In this document: positions 12,639-27,636 of the stretch, in pieces
Layout: the number at the start of each line of letters is the position of its first letter
How positions within the stretch are numbered: position 1 is the stretch's first letter
From: Torreya grandis
Taxonomy: Eukaryota; Streptophyta; Pinopsida; Cupressales; Taxaceae
DNA: 64,000 bases
NCBI GenBank assembly: GCA_037957365.1
Contig: JARHVA010001924.1
Location: 1,426,001-1,490,000, forward strand
Direction: 5' to 3'
Notes under the pieces: model-generated
Seen by the model: the letters and a program-made list of their open reading frames with translations, nothing else
Database searches by the model: none
Told to the model about the DNA's origin: nothing
Position numbers and translations under genes: made by a program

Positions 12639-12986
12639 CCACCGGAGTGGAAACTTGGTGCTTGGTGCACACTACAGTTGCCAAATCAACTTCACCAGTG
12701 AAATCACGTCCTGTATGACAGAACTAGCCATATCTGTTCCTAGGTTTTAATCTTCTTCCAGTAAATTAACTTTTTTATTCATCTTTTTAATTTCATCATT
12801 GACCTTTTTTTTTCCTGTTAACTGCCACGATTTTTCTCTCTCCTCAGTTTCTTGAAAAAATCCAAAAAATAAGATCAATTTTTTTGAAGCATCAATTCAC
12901 TCTATTCTTTATTTCCACAGGCTTTAAGAATTTCTTATCCTTGGCTGAGGGTTTTTCCCTTATTCTTGTTCATCAGCCTGAGGGAA

Positions 12987-13556
12987 TTTTGGGCTTGCAT
13001 TGTAAGTCCACCATGATCATTGAAAACACTGCAATTAAAAGCAATGCTGTTATAATATATCTCCTTAATCCAGATGCATTTAGATATCTTTAGAATGACT
13101 TTGTAGAAGAATCAACTTATCAATATCCATATCAAAACATATCCTCGAATAGATAAATATGATAAATTTTTGGGTTGTAATCTTTACATCTTCCTTAAAT
13201 TTGGTCAATTGAGATCCATCTCAAATCATATCCAGGTATAGTTAGATTACTTATTTTTGGTTGTAAGGTCTCTTTTTGGGCTTGCGTTGTAAGTCCCTCA
13301 TGGTCATTGAAGACACTGCATTTAAAAGGAATATTGTTATAATATATCTCCTGGGTCCAGATGCATTTAGATATCTTTAGAGCGACTTTATAGAAGATCG
13401 ACTTATCAATATCCATCTCAAAACATATCATCAAATAGATAAATATAATTATTTGGGTTGTAAGCTCTACAACTTCCTTCAATATGCTCAATTGACATCG
13501 ATCTCAAATCATATCCAGGCATAATTAGATTACTTATTTCTGTTTGTAAGCTCTCC
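12987..13556. repeat. Diverged tandem duplication, about 287-bp period
   Basis: The copies at about 12987-13273 and 13274-13556 share long stretches such as 'TTATAATATATCTCC', 'CCAGATGCATTTAGATATC' and 'CTCAAATCATATCCAGG'. They differ at scattered bases, so this duplication is older than the 71-bp one just upstream. It lies in the first EMC10 intron. Confidence 0.85.
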
Positions 13557-14905
13557 TAGGACACAAACACTTGAAGGATACGTAAGTGTCGTGTATAGGT
13601 AGTATCCAGATAGGCACAGCCATATCTGAGCTGTATCCAATCACTAGTCTACTATTCTTTCTCGTCCAGTAACTAATCTAGTATATATTCTTATGTTGGT
13701 GAAAAATTTTGCCAAATTTTGGTTTTAGCTGAGGCTTTAATATCTCAGTAAGAAATTTATATTTGTAACATGGATAAATATTGACGTCCAATAGAGACTA
13801 AAACAGTAGAAAACTTATTCATTCCATCCAAAGCACTAATGCCTTTGAAGCTATATTGCAATTTTAGACCTTGCAGTTTATCAATTCTGACATAGTGATT
13901 TGGAGAGTAAAGGAAGGAACAAAATCAATAAATTTCAAAATAATCAAAGTGATGGCATTAAACATCAAAATATAGAAATGGAGAAGAGCATTAAAGTTCA
14001 AATTGGCATCGCTGTTATATTTTATGTTTCTCACATACTCATGTCAATAAGATATAGTTAAATGATTAAATGCTAGAATTGTAAATATGAATGAGCATGC
14101 AAAGTATCTAAAATACAAAGTTCAACATGTAAAACACTTTTTTTAGTATGGATGTATCCACGTTGTATTGTATCTTGCGATCTCCTAAAAATGTCCTATC
14201 TGCATTATTGTCCATATCTGTATCCATATCTATATCCTGGTAACTTGGACACATTCACGACTATACAATTAGAAGCCTGTCAGGAGCAAATGCAAAGAGG
14301 TAATAAAGGTAGCAGTTGGGCAGAATCTGGTAACCTATTTTTTTCTAATCTGTTGTAACTTCAGCATATGTAAGTGATGGATATAAATATGCAAAAAAGG
14401 ATTGTTGGAGGATCTCTTCCATAAAATGAGGTAGTATTTTCAATCATTATTCCCCCCCACCACTTCATTCTGCCTTTGGCTTCAGATTATACTTCTTATT
14501 TTCAATTTCCTTTTGAGGCATGACAATTGTTTATCTTTGTGGAATTTGGGTTAGTTTCTTTTCATTAATGGAAGCAAATTTCATTTTTTCTATATGAGGC
14601 CTTTTGAATCTTTGTTATTTTAGGTTGTTTTTTGAATCTAGAACATTTGGAGCTATAGGTTTGATTAGTTATTCTCTTGAAACTTTAATTCGTGATTAAC
14701 TTTGAACACAAATTTTAAATTGTGGTCCTTGTGATATATTATTGTATAGATTTTAAAACTGATTCACCGAGATTGAAGAATTTGTTGCTAGTGATACATT
14801 TTATGGTCATCTTCAAAAAGAATGGAGCCTCCCCCAATGAATATGGGGACCATTATCGTATGCTATGATCATGATGATAACCTTTTTAGTTCTGTTTGGA
14901 TGCAG
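13557..14905. other. Intron DNA upstream of first visible EMC10 exon
   Basis: AT-rich sequence without a recognisable gene. Short related words ('tatccatatctgtatcc') recur near 14150-14240. I searched for the missing EMC10 N-terminal exon (signal peptide and the region before 'TLTKVRISRN') and did not find it. The 3' splice site 'GGATGCAG' ends at 14905. Confidence 0.6.
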
Positions 14906-14968
14906 ACATTAACCAAGGTTCGCATTTCCAGAAATTCTCTAACTGAAAGCGAGCAGAAAGCATTTGAA
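14906..14968 (+). CDS. EMC10: EMC10 exon A (first in window)
   Basis: Phase-0 exon of 21 codons, starting 'TLTKVRISRNSLTESEQKAF' plus a final Glu. The acceptor is GGATGCAG and the donor GTAAGC. The next intron is only 137 bp. Confidence 0.88.
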
Positions 14969-17900
14969 GTAAGCATTTGTTCCACACAATGAGAACTTTC
15001 CACTTTCAATATTATTTCTGAACTGTACTTTTTGCATTATTTTGTAATAATCATTTTGTTGTATGGTAATGATTTTAAAGCTTTGATTCTGTGGTAATTT
15101 CGTAGGAGCTTTTGAAAGAGGATGAGTTTTACAGGATAAGGGTACCAGCCAATGTCTTGACACCTGGAAAAGATTATGTTCTTTCATCTGTAAAAGCTGT
15201 ACGTAGTTTATTAATTTTTTTTTGGTTGTATTTTTTTTTTGTACTGTAGATTTAATAGACTGGATTTGGTGGTAAAGTGTTCAGTTCTTACCTGATCATG
15301 GAACTAACAAATAATGTAATAAACAACTTAGGTACACGTCCTTATACACGTGTGCACACACACCCACCCAATAAGTGACACAAAGTGGGGGTGCAGGTGC
15401 AGAGTTTTGCAGGGGTCCCAAATTTAGGGTTTGGTGATTCAAGAATATACCTATGCTGTTTAATATAATTTATTAGTTAATATATTAATATATGCAAATG
15501 TGCGTGGGCATTTTTTAATTGCAATTATATGGCTTTGCATTTAGTCTTTCAATGTTGGCTTGTTGAAGTATTAAAAAAGGAATTCATAGCTTTGAAATCT
15601 AATATAGTCTCGATATCTATGGATTTTGGAATTTATCTGACCATTAAAAAAAAGATCACTTTCATCGTGTTGATGGCTTTACACTTATTCAATAAGTGGG
15701 GTATTGGCTAAATTAGTTGCAACTTAAAAATTGTGAGGGAAACCATAGAGAAGATAATTATAATTACTAACCGTTAATTTTGACCAGAAATTTATGCATT
15801 GACTTGGATTTGGTGCAAACTTGACAAGCCAATTTTGTACTCTGATGCGACGGAAAAATTTGGACAGAAAAATTGGCAATTTTAAAAAAACCCTAAAATA
15901 TAGTGAATTTATGAAACAAATATTATAATATGCATTCCATATCAAATCAATTTAAAATACATACAAAACTAATTGATTACGTACTAATTTGCTACCATAC
16001 ACAAATATGCACCAAGAATTAAGTAAATAATGCGATTGACTCTTGAAAGCTGAAATGAAAGAAGATTTGTTTTATATTCATAAAATTGTCTTCCTTGTAC
16101 ATGAAACCATGGATTTAGAATCCGGATATCCACAGGCTATGGCATCAAAACAAAATATAACATATAAAGCCAAATTAAGGTTGAGAGGAGCCTACATCAC
16201 TCGTCCCGATGTCAGTCACTCCACAAAGGCCCCTGTGGTGCTTTGAGTATGTCATGGAAGTAGCTGCAGCCATTCTACCTGCACTAAAGGTAGAGACATC
16301 TTCCACTCTATCTCGAGCTCTACAGGCTTGCTCCTCATCTTCCACTCTATCTTGAGCTCTACAGGCTTTCTTCTCCTCCTCCCTTGGCGTTACTGCTTCT
16401 GCTTCATGATTAGTTTGATCCACCCATGCACAGTCCTCCTTTGTAAATATGGGCTTGTCAACCTTAGTGAGCCACTCCAATTATGGATCAAACTCCTCTG
16501 GCTTGATGGGGGATAAATCAGCCCCTATAATTTTCTTGTGATGTAGGCAAAGGTTATAGTGGACAAATACAAGTTCATCTAACCATTGCATTGCGAGTCT
16601 GTTATTGCCTTTTGGAGCGTATGTACTCAAACATCTCCAATTGTGCTCACAAATTGAAGTGCTGCATGGTAGAGATAAAAAGAACAATGCCAGGGTTTAG
16701 AAATAATATGATAAAAAACAAAAAAAATAAAGCAAAAAGCAAGGAAATCTAAAAAAAAAGAGGAGGTTAAATTTAGGGTTCGTTTAATTTCTGGGGCTTT
16801 GATTTTACAAACAGAAAAAAAACCCGGAAGAATGAGGGAGAAGATGAAGAAAGAAGAGAGAGAGTAGAGGAAAAATCTAGAAATAATGAAGGGAGAAATA
16901 AGGGAAGAAGAGAAAAACAAAAAGCAATAATTATCTCTCGCTGCCCTCAAAATCTGAAAACTTAAATGCTAATGCCTTCAAATATGCCCTCCTCTTGAAT
17001 GTTGGGAATAAAAGAAAACACACCTCCCTCACATTAAAAAAAAATACCCTCCCGAACCAGCAAGTTTGATATGCAAATGAGAGAGAGTGAACGCCAATGA
17101 TGGGTGACTGAATCAAGGGTCAAAATGCTCACTCGGGTTTTAAGACCTAAGTGAGCTTTACTTTTTTCTTTATTTTTTATTTTATTTTAGGAGTGACTAA
17201 GCATTTTTTTTTTGGTGAGATTCTTCAGACTCGCAAGGCAGCGAGTTGAGGCTGCAGTCTTGTGCAACTGTTTCAGCTTGTGAATTGGCAAGTACTTGTC
17301 GGGTCTTGTTACTATGATTGAACTGCATCTTAACTCTACTAGTTTATTGCACAAAATACGAGTTCAAAATGCTTCTCTTGGGATTCACCCAAAGTTCAAA
17401 CTAATGTTTCTTTGCAAGGAACTTTCCCAGCTTCTTCCAGGATACATTAAAAATGATGGCAGGTCTCCATCTGCTGATCATCTCTGTTTTTCGAGCCTTT
17501 AGGGATGGGTTTGATCAGCTCAGTATTTACTGCCTACAAATCCTTGGTAATTTCTTCCCAACTTCTAGCCTTTCTGAAATTGCATGGCTATTACTGGGAA
17601 TACATTCTTGATTATTTCCTTATCTGTTACTCTACTAGCATCACACCTAGAAGAAGAAAATATGTGCTGAAAAATGCTTCTGAAATATTTTTCTAGGAGC
17701 AGCCTTATCTTCCAAAAAATCTACCTGTGGTTCCTTAAGGTAAACAATGTGCTCTGACTTTTGCTTTGTCTTCAGGTACTGATAAAAGAACTTGGCGTAT
17801 GCATCTGTATCCTTATGTCAGCTGAGCCCGGCTAAGTGTGGCTCCCTTACATTTAAATTCATAAAGATTTCAGGCTAGAAAGGAATTGCAATGTGTCTCT

Positions 17901-20900
17901 GTGCTTATATGATGTCTGGAAAGCGAGATATTTGATCTTTCTTTTTCCATTTTATTTTTTGATACGTGTTTTCTGTCTGTTGCTTGTGAAAAAATCAAAA
18001 CACCAACCTGGTACATCCCAAGATATCTTGGTTGATTGTTATATCGGCTTGAAATAACTTTATGCAAAATGACTTTCAACATTTTTATAGTGTGATATTT
18101 TAAGTTCTTTTTTGATACAAACTCTAACTTACGGAACCATGCACCCTGCAGATTTCATTATATTTTCTCTTTTATTTTAGCTAATTGCCAGTTTTCTTTT
18201 GATTACTTAAACATATGGTAATTTTTTTATTTTCTGTTACACAATTTTCTTAGTAACGTTTGTTATGTTTCTAAAATTGTCCTTGGCATGGCGTGTTTGA
18301 TTGCAGAGATGTCTGGCAAGAAGTGATTTGGATGAGCGCTTCATTATTCACATGGTATGTTTTATGGTTGGACTTCTGAATGTTAGTCTAGGAATTTCTA
18401 TCCTTTTTGGAATGTAATACATGTTGATTTTTAATATCCTTTTAAGGCTGGAGATTTCTTAATTATTTAAGAAACTGAATACACCTAACATTCTTGTACA
18501 ATTGTCAGGACCAAAATATTGGTAATTCTGTTTCCTTTTCAGATTCTGATGCAGACCCTTGGGTCCTATTCCCTGTTTTGGCCTTTTGCTTACGAGCCAG
18601 GCAGATTTTTATGAGACGAGATCTATTTAGTTTCTCCTTTTCCTGCATTTGTACTAGATCCATTCATTAATTAGGGTTTACCCTCTTTTTGTAATTCATA
18701 TTGTTTTCTTGTTATCTTGTTACGTGTTCTTTTCTTCCTTGTTTCTAGTTCATATCTTTCCTTATTATGTAATGCTGTAAGAACTACTGTATTGCCATTT
18801 GTATTTGTTGTACCTTTGAGTCCCATTGATTCAGATGGCAGTTCGGGACAACGTTCAGACAAAATACCAAACAAAAAGGTCACCTTGTTTTGGGGCCATA
18901 ACTTTGCAACCATAGCTTTAAATGACCCCGCTCAAAAAGCACCGTAAAGCTTGGGACGTGTACAACATGATTAAAGGATGCACAACTCCGTTTGGTAAAG
19001 TTTGACCTCCCAAAAACCATTTAAAGGACCAAAAATTGCAAAATACAAAATCTAAAAAAATCCAAAAATTATGGAAAACCAAAATGGTTTTTTGACAAAT
19101 TTCATGTCACGACAGATCCTCTTAACTTCGTGGGGGAGCACTTTTACATGGCTTTCCAGATTCGAGGGCAAATCATTTCACTTTATTTTTGTGGACTGTT
19201 CATTTCTCTCTAAAAAAACTATGAAGGAATTGTGGTTCATATCTAAAAATTAAAATGTTGTAGCTTCATATCTCTTCTTAGAGATTTGCTACCTTCTTGT
19301 ACATTACTCTTTAGTTTCAATAAAATTTCATTTACATTCAAGTGTCGTATGTGTTTATTGTGTTCACTTCCATCATTTCAGTTCATTGCTTTCATAACAT
19401 TTTAAGTTTCTACAATTAGTGTGTTGTCATCTGGATTGCCAATTAAATCCAGACAACCCATTGACATATATTTTGCTACACGCAGACATTGATATATTTC
19501 TTTCTTTCATTTTGATTATTGTTACAGATATGACTAAGCATAGAGATCATTTACGAACAGTTAAGATGCAACTCAGATCATTCATGCTTTACATCCATCC
19601 TTTGATAGATTGGCTTAAAAATGGTTTAAAATAACCCCATGAAACACATGGCTAAGATAGATTGGTATGTAAAGGGTTGCAAGTGCAACTGTATATAATG
19701 TAATCTTAATTTTGTGTAACTACTAAACATTCGGATCTAGAACTACTCTAATTTAAAATCTTTAACTCTTTTTAAATCATACAGTATACTAGTTGTATCC
19801 ATTGTTTTACAATGACTATATTGTTTCTCCTTTCACTTTTATTTGTATTAGTTCTGCTTCATTTTCCAGGGTTTATCCTCTTTTATTCATTTTATTTTAT
19901 TGTAATTTTGTTATGAGCTCTTTTCTAGCCTAGTTTTTAGATCTTATCTTTCCTTGTTAGGAGATGCTTTGGGCAATCTTATTTTGCTGTAGGTACATGC
20001 TGTACCTTTGAGCTTCACTGACATTTTTGGTCACTTGTGGACATTTGTTAATTAATTTACTTCTTTCTGGTTATTATTAAAGATATGACTATGTATAGCT
20101 ATCAAATATGAACAATAAAATAATGCAATTCAGCTCAATCATATTGTATGTTCATCCGTAAATGTATTAACTTAAAAATGCTTTATATAACCTGACCATA
20201 GACATGTCTTAGATGGACTGATATGACCCAACATATATTTAGTTTTTCTTATCTACAAACTATTCAGATTTAGAACTATTTTAATCTAAACTCCTCATCT
20301 CTTTCTGGGTCATAGTAGTTATTTTCACTCTTTGTGATGGCTATAGTGTGGTGAATTTCTCCTGTTTGCCACCATCCCAATCTGCTGTAACACTTTGTGA
20401 TAGTTGTAGGGAAGTAAAAACAACAATCATTTGTCAAGTTATGCAATCCTAGCTATATATTATCCTTCCATATGTATCATGCTTAACATATTTTGCTCAG
20501 ATTTTTTTTGGCATTTGAACAAACTTGATGCAGGTGTTAATTTATGTCCTTGTTTAATTCTACTTTGTTAACATTGCCAATCTCCGAGCTTCCCTATTTG
20601 ACCCACAGATGCAAATAGGAGTACTCTGCTGTTTCAGAGGTTAACATTCAAAATAAGTGGCCAGCTTGTCCGTCTAGTTTTTAATTGATGCAGAGGTTTT
20701 TTTTTTATCAGTCTTCACTGTTGGCATATGCTTTAAAGGTATCAGCAAAAACATGAAGATGCGATTCTATTTCAAAGAAAACATGAATAAAGTGATCCAA
20801 GCAGTACAAACACTTAGGAAATGTTTGTGCACCTTCCCGAAGCTTTTTCACACTTTGGGTCTTGTTGCACATTGTAGTATAGGAAAAGCGTTTTTTAATC

Positions 20901-23900
20901 AAAATGTGCTACATTCACCTACATTACTTTGCAACCAGATATAACCAAATTTACCCTAATAAAACAGTAAAATCAGACCTAATTGCAGTGAGGAATATTC
21001 TAGAATAATTGAAAAGTGCAATGAGAGGGTTCTAGAAGAATATCTGAATTGTTGCAAATCTAGAGACCCTCGCCATAAACAAACAGTGCAGAGTAGGTCC
21101 AGACAGTGAGACAGACAGATTCCATAAAAATCAGGCGAAACAGAGAACCTTGTCTAGAATTGTAGCACTCCTTCAGTGGCACACCTAGAATCGTAAAAGT
21201 ACTTTTCTGGCAACTATTAGATACCACAAAACTGTATTGACAACCCTGTTCCTCTGCTCTTGGGATCCAAAAGCTTCGATTGGGAAATAGCTCTCCTTTC
21301 TTTGAATCCTAATAAGTTTGAAACACCTTGTAAAACTATACAAATTGCAGGGGTTAATGGGGAGCTGAGTACCCTCTGTCATTATTAGGACTCTATTTGA
21401 AGAGCACACAGGCAATACTAAAGGGGGCGGGGGGGCGCGGCGACGGTGGTGAATCAGTATTGCAAAAACTTTAACAGTATAAATCAGAAATCGTAGCATT
21501 AACAGCAATATGAAACACCATAGACAAGATGAACACCAGGGTTACGTGGAAAACCCTTTCGGGAAAAAAACCACGGCAAAAAGTTGCTTTTATTGTCAAC
21601 AACGGGCACCAACCTGGATTACAAAGTGAGCAACAAGTCACTGAGAGCACCAACTCCAAATCCCTGAAGCACCTACTCTAGTAAGAGCACCAGCCCCAAA
21701 TGCCTGAAGCACCTACTCCAATAAGAGCACCAACTCCAAATGCTTGAAGCACCTACTCCAGAATGACTACCAACATATGCCTTCAACACAACCGGACCAG
21801 ATTTCTGATCACTAATGTCAGAACATTCACTGCCAACAAATTCTCTTAAATCGCTCAACTTCTTTTACTTTGTTCATTGAAACCCATGTATATACTGAGA
21901 AGAACATATTTTCTGATCTAAGCAGCGAATAGAACACCAACAGCCCACCACCAAAGAAGAATGGTATACCTTTTTCAGCAATTATATTGAGCAGCCTTTA
22001 TCCTTTCTCATGTTTGGTTCAGACGCCTGCCTTTCTTAAAAACATTTTGATTTTCGTGCAAGAGGATGATGTTTGATAGTTGTGATTTTAAGCCAGCTGG
22101 TGAAGATGTGACAGATTGGCGTCCCTTCCAGTGAACTCACAGAAATTGCAGCATCGCACTGAGGGAATATAGATGATTGATGACTGTCTGTGACAAGATT
22201 TTGATGATTTTTTCCTCTCTATATGCATTACCATACGACTTTCAGCAATAAAAAAAATACAGTTTCCTGCTGCCGTCAAAACCTAAAACCAAAAATTAAC
22301 GATACAGACTCCTTGCGTTTTCAGCATTCGTGACCCCTACAGAAAACTGTCGCAGATAAATTATTACACTAGAATTAATCCGCGAAGAATCCCCCCTTAA
22401 CTATTGATGAGCATGAGCGCTTAAAAGCAAACTATTGAATGCCCCATGCTCACGTCGATGCCAAAAATAATTAAAAAATGGTGAAGAGTGGCCCGACCAA
22501 ATGTGGAATAGAATCGCCAAGAATGGACGTCGCCAAAAGTAAAAGCCATCAAAGCATTTGTGAATGGAGGATCTGCCACGAATGCATACAAAGGAGACAA
22601 CAAAATCCTTAGCTGCCCATGACCCCCTTTTTCAAAAAATGAGATAGGACTGTAATCACTGCCAAGAATAGACAAAAGGCACGGAATAAGAAGCTGGAGG
22701 AATTAACGAGTGCCTAGAAAGAAACCGATTGCTCAAAATAGTGGACCATAAAAACCTTTGATGGATAAAAACAGACCCCACAAAAATTGAATAAGATTTT
22801 CTCAAAAAACCCAATAAAAAATATCATGTGACCAAACACTTGCTGACTGAGCAATAGACATTTAAAATGCTGACAAATGAGGTAAACAAGCAAGCAACCA
22901 GCCGAACCTAGCAACCAAGTAGCTCAAGTAGGCAGGTAGGCACGTCAAGTGAATTTTATGTTGAATACAATGACAATCTGATGAATAATCAGCAGCTCTT
23001 CTTTCATTCCAATTCTCTTTTCAATAGGCCAAATTGTCATCAATGACAAACAGGTTCAACACTATTTTGGAACAAGTTTGGAAGACAACACTCAATGCAC
23101 TTCAGCAAGCAATTTGTGGATGCAAGCCTTAATCCCTATATGACTTTCGCTCTAGTATGACAAGTGGCACAATGCAAGTGAAGACTTCAATCTTGAATCA
23201 AATTTATTATAAAATTCTTAAATTCTACTATTTGAATTAGTGATAGACTCTTGCTTTCAATTTGTGGCTATCCTCTTTCTTTTTCATGTCCTATATGCAC
23301 TAATACCCTTGTGTATTTATAGACTTTTCAAATTTAAATTAGGGTCTTGTTGGCACACAAACACACACTAGGCAGAAAAAGTCGACAAAGGAGGACCAAA
23401 AACCCTTGGTGACCCAAAACAATGGTCAAAAGGGGCAACTGCATAGGTGACCAGAATCGAAGTGGTACGGTTCTAGCATAACACAATCATATGGCCATGT
23501 TTTGGTGAAAATCCTAGAACAGTAGGAAACAAGGGGAGGAGAGAGAAAAGTAGGGATGAGTAGATAGGGAGGAACAAGGCCAAAACATTGGGAAAAACAA
23601 TCAAATAAGAGTAATATATTGAATCTTGATAATAAAAAAATACACAAGTATCCTAGGGCAATGTAATTTGACAACTAAAACTACCTCCAGATCAATATTA
23701 GGTGTCTACATAATGCCCCATTTTGATGTGTGTGCATGTATATATATCAAAGTAAATAAAAAAATCTTACCTTTACGGTTTGCATCGATTATTGAAATCT
23801 ATAAGTGTTTTCAATGTCAGTATAGGAATGATGATGAATTGTAAGTCAAAAGGAATGTGAGATCTCCTTATCTCCATAGTGAAGCGCTAGGGAAGATTTG

Positions 23901-26900
23901 GAAGGAGGTGAGAGAAAACAAGGCAAGGAAAAAGAAAACTAAGGAGTAGATAGGAACGAGGCCAAACATTAGGGAAAACGGGTCAATAAGAGCTTAATAT
24001 AAACCAATTATTGAAAAATACATGAGTCTCCTAGAACAATGCAATTTGACAACTAAAACTACCTCTTGACCAAAATTAGGCGTCTACATAATGCCCCACT
24101 TTGATGTGTGTGCATGCATGCGTATCAAACTAAATAAAAAAATCTTAACATGACAGTTTATAGAAGATGCATCGATTGTCGAAATCTATAAAGAGTTCTT
24201 AATGTTAGTATAGGAATGATGATGAATTGAAATTTAAAAGGAAATTGAGATCACCATATCTACATAGTCGAGTGTTGGGCAACATTTAGGAATCAACATC
24301 CATGCTCCTTTGTTTGGGATATGAAAATCTGTGCCCCTACAAACATATGGGAAACTTATGCAAGTGAAATATTATCTATATAAATCCATAATCAAGGAGC
24401 TATTCAAATCTAGGAAAGAAGATGAGAATAGGGATGAATACACTTGAATGTGCTGAAAATTTTGAAGTTGCCAATGTGAAAACTATATCTTGGAATTTGT
24501 GTTGTATCTGGATATACATGTGTCTTGTGGTGAGAGCAAGCGGAGTATATATGTGTCTCGTGGTGAGACCAAGCGGAATGTGTTGTGTAACATCATGTGA
24601 TTGATTCCATATGAGGGAGCAAGGGAGTATCATGGAGTCTTGGGGATAAAATAAGTGGAATATATGCCTCCCCATTGAGGTGTGGGATGAACTTGTGAAT
24701 CACATATCTTAAAAGATAGGGATTACATGTACCATTTGTAAGATAGGAAAATAAAGCACTGATGTATAACATAATAAGACATCATCATGAAAGCATGTAT
24801 ATAAATAAACAATTTGGCTCATGTGGCCTTGAGTATGAGCAATTTAAGCAAAGTAGTAATGAGTTGCCCCCATATGGGCATGGTATAGTTGATGTAAGCA
24901 ATTTAAGCATAGGAATAGCATGTCCTTTTATGGATAATATAAAATAAATGAAACACTAAGATAGCATGGCCCAATTTTAGCAGTGTAGCAATTGATATAT
25001 CAAAGGAAAGCATACACATGGAACCTTGGCCCAATAGATGCATGATAGGAATCATGACAATTGAGGCAAGCAAACAATAACATCTACATGATGTGAGTCA
25101 TGGAAAAACATTGAGAATTGTGCGTGATACCAATCATAGGGTAATGGCGAATAAACAAAGCAAGTAGGGAAGGCATAGTTTGCATTCCTTACTCAGAGTA
25201 AACAAGACAATAATGTCACACACGTAGAGCTGCAGGGAAGTAGGACAATCAATGCACACAAAGTAAACAATCACAAGCATGTGACACAAGGTATACAACG
25301 AAAGCAAGGACATATTAAACATAGGGTAAACAATAGCAGCATGCCAAACAATAAGCATATGAAATTAACAAATTAGGCATAGGGCAAACAAGAGAGGCAC
25401 TCCAAACATTTAGCACATGAAGCAAACACATCAAGCATGCTAGAATCAAAGCAACATAGAGAAGTGAAGCGCCTATATAACTAAGCACAAAGCAACACTC
25501 AAGTCAAAGAAAATACAGTCGGAATATGAGCATACATAGAAGCACTGAGCACACAAAGGTACACACTAGGCATGACAAACCAAGATATATGATAAAGGAT
25601 AGCACGAAAGATAGAACTTGAAACAGTGTTAGGAGATGCCCTCAAAATACCCTAAGAGTGAGCACAAAAGGTGCCCCTACCCAACTGTGAGATCACCTTA
25701 GATATTGCATCTATCTCAAGAATACCATCAATAACATGTATGTAAGCAATATAACCTTTATCTATAGGTAGATAATCCTAATATGTCAAGTTGTGCACCC
25801 ATGTAAAACTCAAAGTTAAAGGCAAAGAAATTTTAGAAGACATGAAACGGTCAAAGAAATTAGCTAATCACATAAAGAAAAGAAGCACAAGCAAGAAGAA
25901 GAAAGAAGGGGGAATCCCTACCTACAACTTCCATCAGAACTGTGTGCACTTTGGGGCATGTGATCTCAATATACGATGTGATGTCATCATGTGGAAGTTT
26001 GCGCAGGCTTTTGGGATGTGACACGACAAAGAAAGGCAAGGGTGGCAAGCAAAAGAAACTAACACAAGCAATCAAAGGGAAAGGCTAGAGGAATGACACA
26101 TGTACATGTAGAAGGAACCGCAAGTAGCATAAGAGGTAGGAGGAAATTTGAGACACGAGAATTAATGTCAAAACACAAAAGATGGCATCATCACAGCCAA
26201 AAGTCAAATATGTACCTATTTTTTAATAATATTTTGTTGGGATGATATAATAAAGTCAAAGCCAAACTCAAACTTGGTCAAAAGTTGATTTATAATAATG
26301 AATTTTGCTGATGTCAGCTAATCTGTATGACATCAACATGTTTGACTCACAATTAATGGCTATTTATAGGTAAACTAGATCCAGTTGACCTCAATTGACT
26401 ATTAAATTCCGAGTCCCATGCACAGATTTTGAGGCTGAGGCAGAAAATGAAACTGTACAAACAAGCTCACGTCAGTTGCAATGTTGATTATATATATTCT
26501 AGCTTTAACAGTTACTGTAGCCGCATGTAGTGTTAAATTTGAGGCATTTTGATCTTCATAAACTCACACTGATTGCACCAAGTGAAAGGAGAGTTTTACC
26601 TTTCGCAGCTTTTCTTAACCAATTTTTTGTACCGTTGACTCTGCTACAACAATATTGAGTTTCTACAGCAGCAAAAAGAGGACAGATCCAGCCTTAAGCT
26701 TTTCTGAAGTATTTTAGCCTTTTCATTTGACTTTTCTGCAGGTATAAACACTACATTGACTTCGCTGGATATTTAGTTTGAATTTGAAATTACTAAATAT
26801 TTTACCTGTGGGGTTGACTTTGACTAAAATATTTATTATTAAGAGTACTTGAGCCAGCCCATCTTGTACGTGAGTGGATGACTTTGATCCAGTCAACCCC

Positions 26901-27589
26901 AAAAACTGTGGTTGATAATATCCATAGTAAGTGGATGACTTGAGCCAACCAATCTTGGTAAGGGTGGCTGATGATGCCCAAAGTTACTGAATGACTTTGA
27001 GCCAACCAATACCGGAGTGACTAGTTGATGATGCCCACCATTGGTGGATGGCATTGAGCCAACCAATGTTGAAGAGGGTAGTTGCTATAATACCTTTTAT
27101 GGAAATCTTGTTTGGGATGAAGATATCACAAGAGGTAGCAGGCATTTCAAGCATGCGCAAAAAGGTTCCTGGACAAAGTTATAATCTGGAAGCTTATAAG
27201 CACCAATGAATGGTCTAAAATATTAGAACAGAGAAGGTTATTGTAGTATAAGGTGATTATGCTGATAGGCATTCTACAATGACAGCAAGGTAGTGTAATG
27301 GAGTGAGTTGTTCACTAATGTGTGACGTTAAATTTAACATCCATTTGACTGTCGGTTAGAAGTTTTTTCTTTTTACTTGGAGAAGTCAATCGAAAAATTG
27401 TAATATCTTGGCCATACAAGTTTGGGGCCCTTTTTTTTCGTGGAAAGATATTTTTGAGCCTGATACAGTGGACTAGCTAGATTGATGCCAATTGTCATCA
27501 GTCAGTAGGAAACTGGCAGAGAAAGTAATAGAATTATTAAATAAATCCAAGATAAGAACCCTTCAGATTGATATCTTTTGGTGTATTTC

Positions 27590-27636
<47 letters not shown>

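Noticed and set aside
12884..13093. An open frame with a hydrophobic start considered as the missing EMC10 signal-peptide exon.
   Set aside because: It overlaps the 287-bp tandem duplication, shows no EMC10 similarity, and has no suitable donor site.
21645..21764. Regular 40-bp direct repeats resembling a CRISPR array.
   Set aside because: Units are contiguous with no unique spacers, in plant intron DNA.
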